DNA of 64,000 bases from Opitutia bacterium (GTDB taxonomy: Bacteria > Verrucomicrobiota > Verrucomicrobiae > Opitutales > UBA953). The stretch spans positions 27,686 through 91,685 of the forward strand of contig SFEJ01000014.1 of NCBI GenBank assembly GCA_004558035.1, read 5' to 3'. The notes under the pieces were generated by a model that did no database searches, was not told where the DNA came from, and was given only the letters and a program-made list of their open reading frames with translations. Position numbers and translations under genes: made by a program. This document shows positions 16,915 through 25,895 of this stretch, piece after piece; position 1 is the first letter of the stretch; every line of letters starts with the position of its first letter.

Positions 16915-19860
16915 TTACTGATTGTTCTCGAATGCCTTGGCGGCGGGAATGTCGCTGCGCACGATGTTCGCGCCGACGGCAAGCAGCTCGAACGCGCCGC
17001 GACAGCGTGTCCGCAACCCGATCGCCGCCTCCGACGAATACCTGCCGCTCCACGAAATGCGGCGGCACGCCGCGTTCGGCGAAAACAGACCCTTGTCCGC
17101 GATTCCGCGATACTGCGCCTTGTAGCTCGCGCCGCCATCGAAGCTGACCTCGAACGCGCAGCCTTCGTCGGCGATGCCGTAGAGATCGAGCTTCGAGATC
17201 ACACTGCGTCCGCCGTAGCTCGCGCCCTCGCTGATGCTCATGGCGTTCGTCACGATTTCGCTTTCGTAGTCCTCGCCGCCGAAATCCGTCCACACCTCGC
17301 CCAGCGGATTCATCGAAGCGAACGTATAGTGATTGCCCTCGCGGAACATGGCGACGAGCACGTCCGACGCGCTGCCCATAAGCGCGCAGATGTCCGTCGC
17401 CGGCTTGCTCAGCGTGTAGTGCGACCACGCGCCGACGTTCTGCTCCTCGTTGAAGACGAAACGCGCGAGAGACCCGTCCGCCCGCAGGACGAAAAGAGCC
17501 GTTTCCGGAGCGCGCAGACCGACGAGCTTCACAGCCTTGCGCCCGCGCATGAACAGGTGATGAGCCAGCACGTTGACTTCGCCGCTAACATAGCGCGCGC
17601 GACCCGAATCGTAAACCTGCGCGTGGATGATTTGGCTCCCCGCCTTGATGTAGAAAATCTTGTCTCCGAGCAGACACGCGTCCGCGTCCGAGCTGCCCCA
17701 CGCGCTTTCGTTTTCCAGCGAAAGCGACGTCGGATTCAGCGAGTAATCGTTGTCCTTGCCGACAAGATTGCCCTCGGACTGAGAACACCCGAACTGAAAC
17801 TGCCCCTTGCCGTATTTCAGCCAGCGTCCGTAATCCGGAATCCCCGAATCTCCCTCGAAGCACAGCCCGTCCGTCTTTTCGGAACCCGTCGAAAAATTCG
17901 CGATATCGTCGGTCTTGCTCGCCCAAAAATACTTCGGATAACCGTCGGTCGAAAAGAACCACAGCCGCTGCTGGGCAATGTCGCAGGTCAGCGGATAGCC
18001 GAACGTCTTGTTGAACGCGCCGACCGAATAACGAGCCGTAGAAAATTCGTTCGGGCACACGTTCATCTTCGTCACCGCGAAACTCTCGCCCGTCCCCGAG
18101 CTTTTTTTGAAGTAATACCGCCGCTCGCCCGAAATCTTCAGCGTCCACTTGCAGCCCATATCCGCCGCATACTCGCCGTGCTTCTTGGAATCCGAATCTT
18201 CGTAGTAGTAGTGATAAGCGCAACTGCGGGATTCCAGACGCACGCGCACGCGGGCGTTGTAGTGGTTCACCTTGTAGCTGACAGCGGGACTCAGCGTGCC
18301 GTCCGTCGCGCCCGTGATCGAACCCACGCACACCCACGAACACTGCACGTCGTCCACTTCCGGGGGATCGTAGCTCACCTCAAGTATGAGCTGCCCGCAC
18401 CACCTGCCGCCGCTCGAAAAGAAATAAAGCGTCGTGTTTCCGCTCGCGTAATAGGTCTCCGAGACCGCCCCCGCCTTTTTGCAGTTGCTCGCGTCCCATT
18501 TGCCCCAATCGAGGTAATGGCTTTCTCCGCTCGTGTCCTCAAGCACGAAGACTTCGGCGTCCGAAATCGCGCCCAAGGGAATCTTGTCGTCGTAGCTCGC
18601 GTAGTTCGCAGGAGGAAGCGTCACGGTCCCGCCCTTGAACGAAAACGCGCCGCCGTCAGCGACGCCGAAACTCAGCGACGGAGGAATCGTGAAAGGAAAC
18701 TTTCGGAAAATCACGCCGCCTGTAGCCGCAGAGGTCAGTTTCGCCGTGACCGACACGGAAGAATAGACCAAATTCTCGAAATGAACCGAAATTTCGTCTG
18801 TGCTTCCGGAAGTGATGGTTTGCGAAGAACTCCAATCTTCAACACCACCGACGAAATGCTGCCAAAGAGAACGACAGGAAAATCTGCAGTCAAACGAGTA
18901 ATAGCGATCGCTTGGAAGTGATGCCGTGAAGGACTGAAGAGCGTCGGTATAAACGTCCACTTGAGGAACCGTGGTCGCGTAAGACGTGTCGAACCGCTTA
19001 CCGGTCGAAATTGAAATTTCTTGAGCTCCGTCGAGAAAGAGACGAGGAAGCTTCACGTCAAGACCGATAAAGAGAGTGTCGCCTTCAGCATACCAGCCAT
19101 AATCAAACAACTCCTTACCGGAAGAAGAAGTCGTGAAGGACGCTGAAAACGTGTTGCCGGAAACGCTCATGGCGTTCGGAATTACGGAAAGGGCAAGGTG
19201 TGTCGGATGGGAAGTCGTCACCTGCCACCCGACGTGCGTTTCCGCTTCGCTCAAATCCGGAACGTAAGGGTTTTTCTTGATGTTGTAAGTCCAGCGATAT
19301 TCCCCCGTGATCGCGTTGACCAAGGTCGCCGACTTGTTTTTGTCCTGCGTCGGATCTTCTTCGCGGGACTCGTAAACCGTCGCGGTTGAAGGATACTGCG
19401 TTTCCCCGAAATCCGACACGCGCAGCTCGCACGGCGGAATCCCGCGACCGCACAGAATCAGCACGTCGTTGTATTGACGAAACCGAGCCATGTTCGGCTC
19501 GAACGCCTCATAGTCGCAGTCCGGCACCGTCATGTCCAGCGTCGTGAAAACCTTGTCGAACGTGTCCAGCAGACAGTAGCTCGCGCGCAGAACGCCGTCC
19601 GCACTCATCGAAAAGACGAACAACGCTTGCCGACCGCAGAAATTCCCCGCGTAAAGAAAGCTCTTGTCCGAGGCGTTCCCGATGTCAGCCTCCGCGAGTT
19701 TCTCGAACCCCCGGCGACGCACGACGGCGCCGCTCACGTCCACGTCGAAATTCTTCAGCAGACGACAGCTCCCCGAATACTTGTCGATATCCGAACGAAA
19801 ACGAATCGAATCGGACACCTCGCCCGTCGCGAAACCGAATAATTTGAGATCCTCGTTCAT
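16915..19860 (-). CDS. Tail tubular protein B-like nozzle protein
   Basis: This 981-residue, beta-rich protein follows the terminator after the capsid gene and precedes the adaptor gene. Its N-terminus (FATGEVSDSIRFRSDIDKY, LLKNFDVDVSGAVVRRRGFE) fits the nozzle/stabilisation family that opens with a GE-S-x-R-x-D-x-x-KY pattern and an NF-x-V-x-x-x-G-x-x-RR-x-G motif. It should form the distal short tail tube. An in-frame ATG 13 codons upstream (19899) is also open. I prefer the ATG at 19860 because the family begins close to this point and neither has a strong ribosome site. Confidence 0.75.
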   Translation of the reverse strand: MNEDLKLFGFATGEVSDSIRFRSDIDKYSGSCRLLKNFDVDVSGAVVRRRGFEKLAEADIGNASDKSFLYAGNFCGRQALFVFSMSADGVLRASYCLLDTFDKVFTTLDMTVPDCDYEAFEPNMARFRQYNDVLILCGRGIPPCELRVSDFGETQYPSTATVYESREEDPTQDKNKSATLVNAITGEYRWTYNIKKNPYVPDLSEAETHVGWQVTTSHPTHLALSVIPNAMSVSGNTFSASFTTSSSGKELFDYGWYAEGDTLFIGLDVKLPRLFLDGAQEISISTGKRFDTSYATTVPQVDVYTDALQSFTASLPSDRYYSFDCRFSCRSLWQHFVGGVEDWSSSQTITSGSTDEISVHFENLVYSSVSVTAKLTSAATGGVIFRKFPFTIPPSLSFGVADGGAFSFKGGTVTLPPANYASYDDKIPLGAISDAEVFVLEDTSGESHYLDWGKWDASNCKKAGAVSETYYASGNTTLYFFSSGGRWCGQLILEVSYDPPEVDDVQCSWVCVGSITGATDGTLSPAVSYKVNHYNARVRVRLESRSCAYHYYYEDSDSKKHGEYAADMGCKWTLKISGERRYYFKKSSGTGESFAVTKMNVCPNEFSTARYSVGAFNKTFGYPLTCDIAQQRLWFFSTDGYPKYFWASKTDDIANFSTGSEKTDGLCFEGDSGIPDYGRWLKYGKGQFQFGCSQSEGNLVGKDNDYSLNPTSLSLENESAWGSSDADACLLGDKIFYIKAGSQIIHAQVYDSGRARYVSGEVNVLAHHLFMRGRKAVKLVGLRAPETALFVLRADGSLARFVFNEEQNVGAWSHYTLSKPATDICALMGSASDVLVAMFREGNHYTFASMNPLGEVWTDFGGEDYESEIVTNAMSISEGASYGGRSVISKLDLYGIADEGCAFEVSFDGGASYKAQYRGIADKGLFSPNAACRRISWSGRYSSEAAIGLRTRCRGAFELLAVGANIVRSDIPAAKAFENNQ

Positions 19861-19928
19861 GCGCCCGTCAGTCTCCCCGTTTCGCCTCGCGCTTGCCATG
19901 AGCCGCGATTAGCCGCCGCACAGCCCGC

Positions 19929-19963
19929 AAAAAAAAACCGGGGATCGCTTTCGCGACCCCCGG
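19929..19963 (-). terminator. Rho-independent terminator after the capsid gene
   Basis: Read on the minus strand, an 11-bp stem with one mismatch (CCGGGGGTCGC paired with GCGATCCCCGG, 4-nt loop) is followed by nine T. It lies 39 bp past the capsid stop and before the nozzle gene, so it may raise capsid mRNA relative to downstream tail genes. Confidence 0.9.
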
Positions 19964-20001
19964 TGCCACCGACTTTTTTCACTCAACTTGACAACCCAAA
20001 A

Positions 20002-21354
20002 TCAGGCGCCGGCTTGCGTCACCGAAATCACCTTGCGGAGAGACGCGTCGCCTTCGTAGCCCGGAACGGCGGAGACGATTTCGATCGTCGCCGAGCGCTG
20101 CGTGCCCGTCGTGTTCGCGGCATACTCGACTTTCAGCTGACCGGAACCGGAAGCAGTCTTCGGCGTGAGCGTAATCCAATCCGCATCCGTCACCGCCGTC
20201 CACGGCTGCGCGGTCATGCGCTTGTCGTTCGTCTGCACCGTAAGCGTCACGCTCGAAGCGCCCTTCGCCGGAGTCAGCGTCGTCGCTTCCGTCGAACCGC
20301 TCTTGACCGAAAGCGTCGGAATCAGACCCGGAATCTTGATGATCATGACGCCGAGATCAGACGTGCGCACGTAGGAAAGCGTTTCCTTGCGCCAGCACTG
20401 CACCTGTCCATAGGTGCGAGCATCGACTTCGCAGTCCGCTTCGAGTCCGCCCCAAAGCACCTTCGACACGCACATTTCGTTGAACAGAATCATCTGAGAT
20501 TCGTCCAGCCCGAAAAGAACATTGTTGTCCGCGTCCGAGATTTCCTCGATCTGGAACGGAACGATGCCGCCTTGGAACGGCTTGATCGTGTCGAGCGCCG
20601 TGAGATCCGAACCGGGAACGTAATCGTTGTTCTTCAGCCAATTCTTGTTCACGTCGTAGAACAGCGCGTGCTGAATCGGATTCATCGCGAGCAGCTTACG
20701 CGTGCCGTTCATATTTTTCGTGCGCGCGTTCAGAAGCGCGATTTCGCGGAACGAAAGCGTTTCGTCCGTCTCCTTCGTGTCGGCGACGTGGTAGCGGGAA
20801 GCCGGCAGATCGACGAGCATCGTCGAAAGGTCGCTTTCCTCGTTGCGCGTCGCGCGGAGCACCTGCGGAGCCGTGAGCGCCTTGAGCCACATCACGTTCT
20901 TAGCGGTCAGAATGTTGATCGCCATCTTCTCCTGCTTGTCGCCCTGCAGATTGAACGAGTTCTGAAGCGCCTGCAGATTGTTGAACCACGCGTGATCGAC
21001 CAGCACTTCCGGCTTGGCGACTGTCGCCTCATACTTCGTGTCCACATAGTGGCGACCCGCAACCATGTCGTCGTGCGCGTCGCTCGTGAAGCCCGCTTTC
21101 TGATAATTAAGAATGCGAGAGTTAAAATCTTTTTCCGCGACAGGAGTAATCTTGTCCGCGGTCATCCACGAACGATTGATGATCGTTCGGACAGGACGCC
21201 CGGAAGACTTGTCGTAGTCGCCCGAAATCGGAGTCGCGCGGGAGAGAATGTCGTAGCATTTTCCGCGGAAAGAGCCGTCGAGACGCTCTTGAATCGTAGT
21301 GACGCCTTCACGCAGTCCGAGCATGAAGGACGGGTCTTGTGCCATAGTAGCCAT
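20002..21354 (-). CDS. Major capsid protein with C-terminal BACON/Ig-like domain
   Basis: This 450-residue protein resembles capsid proteins of podoviruses: KYEATVAKPEVLVDHAWFNN, then MNPIQHALFYDVNKNWLKNN and a C-terminal YVRTSDLGVMII strand. Residues about 362-450 form a separate beta domain (WTAVTDADWITLTP, RSATIEIV, KVISVTQ) that fits the BACON-type Ig fold often used to bind mucin or carbohydrate. I chose the ATG at 21354. The frame is open for 77 more codons upstream, but those are Arg-rich and unlike protein. An AAAGGAAAC element lies just upstream. A strong terminator follows. Confidence 0.87.
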   Translation of the reverse strand: MATMAQDPSFMLGLREGVTTIQERLDGSFRGKCYDILSRATPISGDYDKSSGRPVRTIINRSWMTADKITPVAEKDFNSRILNYQKAGFTSDAHDDMVAGRHYVDTKYEATVAKPEVLVDHAWFNNLQALQNSFNLQGDKQEKMAINILTAKNVMWLKALTAPQVLRATRNEESDLSTMLVDLPASRYHVADTKETDETLSFREIALLNARTKNMNGTRKLLAMNPIQHALFYDVNKNWLKNNDYVPGSDLTALDTIKPFQGGIVPFQIEEISDADNNVLFGLDESQMILFNEMCVSKVLWGGLEADCEVDARTYGQVQCWRKETLSYVRTSDLGVMIIKIPGLIPTLSVKSGSTEATTLTPAKGASSVTLTVQTNDKRMTAQPWTAVTDADWITLTPKTASGSGQLKVEYAANTTGTQRSATIEIVSAVPGYEGDASLRKVISVTQAGA

Positions 21355-21575
21355 TGTTTTTCGTTTCCTTTTGTTTGTGGTTTGCTGTCTTGACTCGAAG
21401 CGCGGTCTTGTCTGCACCCGCAGGGACTTAAAAGAAACGAGCCGGGGCTTGCGCTTGTCCGACCCGAACGCTCTCCGCTCGCGTCGCACGTAATATCGCG
21501 CTCCCTGCGACGCGAATCCACTCGGGCATGTCAGCTCCTCGATAGCCGTTCCACTCGGGTGTATAATCGTTCTCC

Positions 21576-22046
21576 ATGAAGACACTCATGCTGTCATCGT
21601 TCGCATTCCTCGCGCTCGCCCTCATCGCGAACGCTGAACGCGTCGTGAAAATATCCGACGGAGACACCATCACAGTCATCGACGAAAACAACGTGCAGAC
21701 GCGCGTTCGCCTGTGGGGAATCGACGCTCCCGAAAAAAAACAGCCGTTCGGCGAAGCCTCGCGAAGACACCTTGCCGAAAAAATAGCTGGCGAGAACGTC
21801 CGGCTCGAATCGCGCGGACGCGACCGCTACGGACGCTTGCTCGCCGTCGTATGGCTCGGCAACGAAAACCAAAATCTGCGCCAAGTGCGCGACGGCTACG
21901 CGTGGCACTACGTCCAATACGCGAAAAAGGCGACGGACTACGCCGCCGCCGAAAAACAGGCGCGCGAAAAACGCCTCGGCTTATGGCAGGAAGACGACCC
22001 GACCCCGCCGTGGACGTTCCGCAGACGCCCGACAAAAAAACGTTAA
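21576..22046 (+). CDS. Secreted thermonuclease (prophage moron)
   Basis: This 156-residue staphylococcal-nuclease-family protein has a signal peptide (MKTLMLSSFAFLALALIANA) and a complete catalytic set: DGDTITV, VRLWGIDAPE with Arg, Asp and Glu, and GRDRYGR. It should cut DNA or RNA outside the cytoplasm. It is the only gene on the plus strand within the 31-kb late module, set between capsid and tail genes, and overlaps the end of the convergent neighbour by 4 bp. A TATAAT at 21562-21567 lies only 8 bp before the ATG, so it may have its own promoter and an almost leaderless mRNA. It could be expressed in the lysogen. Confidence 0.88.
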   Translation: MKTLMLSSFAFLALALIANAERVVKISDGDTITVIDENNVQTRVRLWGIDAPEKKQPFGEASRRHLAEKIAGENVRLESRGRDRYGRLLAVVWLGNENQNLRQVRDGYAWHYVQYAKKATDYAAAEKQAREKRLGLWQEDDPTPPWTFRRRPTKKR

Positions 22047-23005
22047 GTCCCCGAGCTGCTCGCTCCAGACGAATAACGCTGATTGATCCACACGCGAAGG
22101 TGCCCACCGCGATCGTCGAAGAAATCAACGAAGTCTCTGCGAATCAGTTCGCCGTCGGAATAACTCGACGGCGTGCGCGGAACCTCCGTCGTCTCTCCTT
22201 CCTCCGTGAGCGAAGGATCGACGATCTGCCAAGGATCTTCAAGCGTGCCGCTGCCGCCCACAACCTCGCCCTCGTTTTCGCCCGGAACTGGTTTTACGTA
22301 GGGAGGATCGGGATCTTCTTCATTTTCTTCGCTTGAACCGGCGCCATTCGCGACGTTTTGCTTCACACATACCGTGCAGGTCTTTTTGAGCGGACCCGAC
22401 ATGCCGTTCGTGAAAGTCAAGGTCGCTGTCCTGTAATCGATGCCGAATCCCGGATTGTCTGCGGCAAGCTGCTCCTGCGTGTAGGCGTCGCACCAAAAAA
22501 TAACGGAAAAACGCGCCCAAGGACCGTCGGAAATCGTCTGCCCGACCATGAAATGGAACCAGCCGGGAAGAGACTCGCAGTTGAGGTGGCAGGGACCGCC
22601 TTCGTTTATCATGTAAAGAATGCCGGAAGCTTCGCCTCGTTGGAAATTGTTCGACGCGCTTCCTGCTCTACCGTTGAAGGTCATCGCCGAAGGCGAAACC
22701 GAAAGCCCGCTCGCGCTTCTATGGACGCCTTCGACCGAAATGCCGCCCGGACCGCCGTAGTTGATGTAGGACGTCCTATATTGTCCCCACGCGGTCTGAG
22801 ACACGGTGCAGGAGGCAGTGCCGGGGACATACTCGCTCGGATTGGTCGTGTTCGGCGTCGAAGTAGTCGCGGAGAGATCGACCGAAGGTCCTTTGACTTC
22901 GCCCTCGTCATCGACGGAGAGAGAAACGGTCTCGTTCTTGACGACGTATCCCCAAAAACTGTCCGTAATCGGAGTAGGTTCAGTGTGTTCTTGTTCTTCA
23001 GCCAT
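22043..23005 (-). CDS. Virion-associated protein with BACON-like domain
   Basis: This 320-residue protein starts 1 bp after the tail-fibre stop and is probably co-translated with it. Residues about 85-240 run from a SVSPSAMTFNG strand to RTATLTFTNG and TCTVCVKQN, the start and end patterns of a BACON-type beta sandwich. A Pro/Glu-rich linker follows, then a short aromatic tail (GGHLRVWINQRYSSG). The frame is open 29 codons further upstream, but the overlap with the fibre gene and the residue composition favour this ATG. The likely role is fibre accessory or decoration protein. No family match is certain. Confidence 0.6.
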   Translation of the reverse strand: MAEEQEHTEPTPITDSFWGYVVKNETVSLSVDDEGEVKGPSVDLSATTSTPNTTNPSEYVPGTASCTVSQTAWGQYRTSYINYGGPGGISVEGVHRSASGLSVSPSAMTFNGRAGSASNNFQRGEASGILYMINEGGPCHLNCESLPGWFHFMVGQTISDGPWARFSVIFWCDAYTQEQLAADNPGFGIDYRTATLTFTNGMSGPLKKTCTVCVKQNVANGAGSSEENEEDPDPPYVKPVPGENEGEVVGGSGTLEDPWQIVDPSLTEEGETTEVPRTPSSYSDGELIRRDFVDFFDDRGGHLRVWINQRYSSGASSSGT

Positions 23006-23006
23006 G

Positions 23007-25814
23007 TCAGATGCTCGCGATGTTGATGTTGCCGGCGCTCGTCGTCGAATCGACGGACGCGGAAATGTAGCCCGACGCGCTTTCGGAAACACGCGCGCTC
23101 AGAACTCCGTTTTCTTCATCGTCGAACGCCACCGAAACCGAACCTCCGTTCTGATCCACGGAATATTCGAGCGACAGGAAGGAAATCTTCGACACTTTTT
23201 CCTCAAGCAGTGTCACGCGGGAGCTCAGCTCGGAAATCGAAGAGGAATTGGTGGAAATCTGACTTTCGAGATACGCCAAGCTGGACGAGTAGGACGTCCA
23301 AGTGAAATCGATAATGGGCGCATAAGCGGCGCCGCCGATGTTCATGTTAAGCGTCGCCGAAATCACGAGATTCGCCAAAAAACCGCTGATGTCTGTTCGC
23401 ATTTTGCACCCATATTTCAGACACGAATCCGCTGAAGCGTCGCTTGCGGAAACAGTCACGATGGCGATGGTTTCGTCCGTGCGCGGAGGTTCTACGCCCT
23501 GCACGCGACGCATGAAGAAAGGACCAATAGGACCGCCGTTTTGGGTCTGACTCGCGAACGCGATCGCGTTTTCACTCTGAGAGCAGACGACCCAGGATTT
23601 CGTGCCGTTTTCATCGACGCGTTTCTTCAAAATCCGCAGATAGACCTGTGTGTTCCCGTTCGCGGTTTCGCCGCCGCGTCGGTAAAGCGTCACAGTGTTC
23701 ACGTCGGCGCGATGCCCGGTCACACCAAGCGCGGAAAGCTTGCCCAAATAGCCGAAACCGCCGGCATCTGAGGAAGAAGCGCTGACCGAAGAATAGTTGT
23801 AGGACAACACGTTCCCTTTTTTACGCACTACCGGAAGGGAAGCGGCAGCGGAAGGAAGCTTAGACGCCTCAGACTCGGGAAGATAAACGGCGCCCATACT
23901 CTCCGCGTTCGCATCCATCACGACGAGCTTTCCGGCAGTATCGAAAGCAATCTTCGCGGCATTGCCGGTCACGGGATGAACAGTCTGCTCGGAGACGTTG
24001 ATGTAGAGCGAGCGACCCTCGAACTCGAATCCGGAATAACTCGTGCGAAGATTCAGATTCAGCACGCCGTCGAGAAGCCCGACGCCGCGACCGCCCGTCT
24101 TTACGACGCCGAAACGAGCATCTTCGGCTACGGGAACGACAAGATTGCCTCCCGACGTCACGCCGACGCCGGCAAACAAACCCGAAATCACCGCATCCGT
24201 CCCGAGCTTGCGGATACCATTGATAAGGGTGGTCGCAAGCGGGAGCGAAAAGCTGCCGTCCTCGTTCTTCTGAGCAAAACCTTCAAGAATCTGCTCGAAG
24301 TCCGTGCGAATCGTTTCGTTGGCTTCGCCGCGGTTTTGGATTTCGGTATTCAGCTTTTCCAGCAACTCGGCGTCCGCGCTTTCGCGCGCCGAGGATTCCT
24401 CGGAAATGGATTGTCGGAGCGCCTCGGCTTCAAGCGTTTCCGCCTGTCGGCGCCACGCTTCGAGCTCAGAGAGAAACGTCTGATAAGTCCGTTCCGCCTC
24501 GCTCGCGGAAGTCGAGGCATGCTCAGCATCGACGGCTGCCTCCGACGCGGAAGCGGCGGCGCTCTTTGCAGACGCGTCCGCGAGAGACTCCGAAGTTTTA
24601 GCCGCGATCTCGCTCGCTTTCGCCGCTTCCTCGGAAGCCTTCGCGTTCGACTCAGACGCCGAAGCGGCGTTCTCGCTTTTGAGCGCGGCGTCCGCCGAAG
24701 CCTCGGCATCTCGGGCGCTGTCAGAAGCCGAAGATTCCGACGAAGCCGCGCGAGAAGCGGAATCTTCGGCGGAATCTTCGGAAGCCTTCGCCTTTTCGGC
24801 GGAAGCTTGAGCGTCCAAAGCATACTTCTGCGCGCTTTTTGCCCATTCTTCCGAATAGCAGGAACGCAGTTCGGAAATCAGCTTGTCGGTCAGCTCGCGA
24901 AGCTTCAGTCCGTAGGCGCGAATGCACTCGCGAATGACGGTCAGAGCATGCTCAAGCTCCGCGTCGAGCGCGCGAAGCGCCTCATCTTCGCGGTCCTCGA
25001 TGGAATCGATGCCCGAATCGGACGCCTCGTTCAGACACTTCACCGCAGACTCCAGCGCGACTGCGAACAGCTCGCGCTGCTTTTCCGCGAACGCCGAATA
25101 CTTTTCGACTTCCGCGCTCAAACGGGAAACCGCCTGTTCACTCTGCTGACCGAACAGGGCTTCCGCATTATTGACGACGCGGCGGAACTCTGAAAGCGCG
25201 CCGCCGACAACTTCCTGCAGCTTCGCGTTCGCCGCCTCAGCCTCGCGCGGGAACGCGTTGCAAAGCGACTCGATCTTTCGATAAGCCGAAATCGCGGATT
25301 CCAGCCGTTCGGTCGCCTCGTTGAGAAGCAGGGAAGACCTGTTCGCAGCGTCCTCGACCTGTTGCTTCGCGGCGTCGATTTCCGCAGTCCCCGGAAAATC
25401 GCCGACGCTCAGCTGACCGCAGCAGTCCATCAGAACCGCTTTCTTCGCGCGAAGCTTCGCGGGAAAAGTTTTCAACATCTCGAAACACGCATCGGGGACG
25501 CGAAAAGCGCCGAGCATCTCCGCGCGCAGATCCTCGACGGCGCGAAGAAGCGTCTGAATCTCCGCTTTCAGAATCGTTCTGCGACCGAAAACGGTATGAA
25601 CGGTCTGACCCTCGTCGAAATGCAGTCTGTAAGTCGCGCCTTCGACGCGTGTCGCGATTCCGCTCTGAATCAGCCCGGCGAGCGTGCCTTCGTAAATCCC
25701 GGCGTCGCCGGAATAAAAAACGGTCACCTCGGAAGGAGACGCGTAGGGAAACGGGATGGTGACCTCGAAAACCCCGACCCCGGAAAAAGTGTATTTCTGC
25801 TCAAACTCAGACAT
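23007..25814 (-). CDS. Tail fibre protein
   Basis: This is a 935-residue tail fibre. Residues 1-100 resemble the T7 gp17-type tail attachment domain (YTFSGVGVFEVTIPFPYASP, later RAVEDLRAEML). Residues about 130-520 are coiled coil, including a long Ala/Ser/Glu/Lys repeat tract (ASEEAAKASEIAAKTSES) typical of trimeric fibre shafts. The C-terminal ~400 residues are Ser/Gly-rich beta repeats and should bind the host receptor. The ATG sits 3 nt after a perfect 10-bp hairpin with an AAAGG in its loop, so initiation may be influenced by RNA structure. Confidence 0.85.
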   Translation of the reverse strand: MSEFEQKYTFSGVGVFEVTIPFPYASPSEVTVFYSGDAGIYEGTLAGLIQSGIATRVEGATYRLHFDEGQTVHTVFGRRTILKAEIQTLLRAVEDLRAEMLGAFRVPDACFEMLKTFPAKLRAKKAVLMDCCGQLSVGDFPGTAEIDAAKQQVEDAANRSSLLLNEATERLESAISAYRKIESLCNAFPREAEAANAKLQEVVGGALSEFRRVVNNAEALFGQQSEQAVSRLSAEVEKYSAFAEKQRELFAVALESAVKCLNEASDSGIDSIEDREDEALRALDAELEHALTVIRECIRAYGLKLRELTDKLISELRSCYSEEWAKSAQKYALDAQASAEKAKASEDSAEDSASRAASSESSASDSARDAEASADAALKSENAASASESNAKASEEAAKASEIAAKTSESLADASAKSAAASASEAAVDAEHASTSASEAERTYQTFLSELEAWRRQAETLEAEALRQSISEESSARESADAELLEKLNTEIQNRGEANETIRTDFEQILEGFAQKNEDGSFSLPLATTLINGIRKLGTDAVISGLFAGVGVTSGGNLVVPVAEDARFGVVKTGGRGVGLLDGVLNLNLRTSYSGFEFEGRSLYINVSEQTVHPVTGNAAKIAFDTAGKLVVMDANAESMGAVYLPESEASKLPSAAASLPVVRKKGNVLSYNYSSVSASSSDAGGFGYLGKLSALGVTGHRADVNTVTLYRRGGETANGNTQVYLRILKKRVDENGTKSWVVCSQSENAIAFASQTQNGGPIGPFFMRRVQGVEPPRTDETIAIVTVSASDASADSCLKYGCKMRTDISGFLANLVISATLNMNIGGAAYAPIIDFTWTSYSSSLAYLESQISTNSSSISELSSRVTLLEEKVSKISFLSLEYSVDQNGGSVSVAFDDEENGVLSARVSESASGYISASVDSTTSAGNINIASI

Positions 25815-25817
25815 GGT

Positions 25818-25843
25818 AAAAGGCGACCTTTCAGTCGCCTTTT
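25818..25843 (-). promoter_or_regulatory. Perfect hairpin at the fibre start codon
   Basis: Minus-strand sequence AAAAGGCGAC, a 6-nt loop, GTCGCCTTTT, then ACC and the fibre ATG. It looks like a terminator but stands directly at the initiation site. It could attenuate the fibre or control its translation. Confidence 0.65.
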
Positions 25844-25895
25844 ATCCTCGAAAAGCGCGAAAGCTTCCACCCGCGCCGATTAGCTCCGCGTCAGC

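Noticed and set aside
15787..18921. 1044-codon open frame on the plus strand
   Set aside because: It is a shadow of the adaptor and nozzle genes, with the same Arg-rich composition, no domain and no ribosome site.
23007..25814. Diversity-generating retroelement target in the fibre gene
   Set aside because: There is no reverse transcriptase or template repeat in the window.
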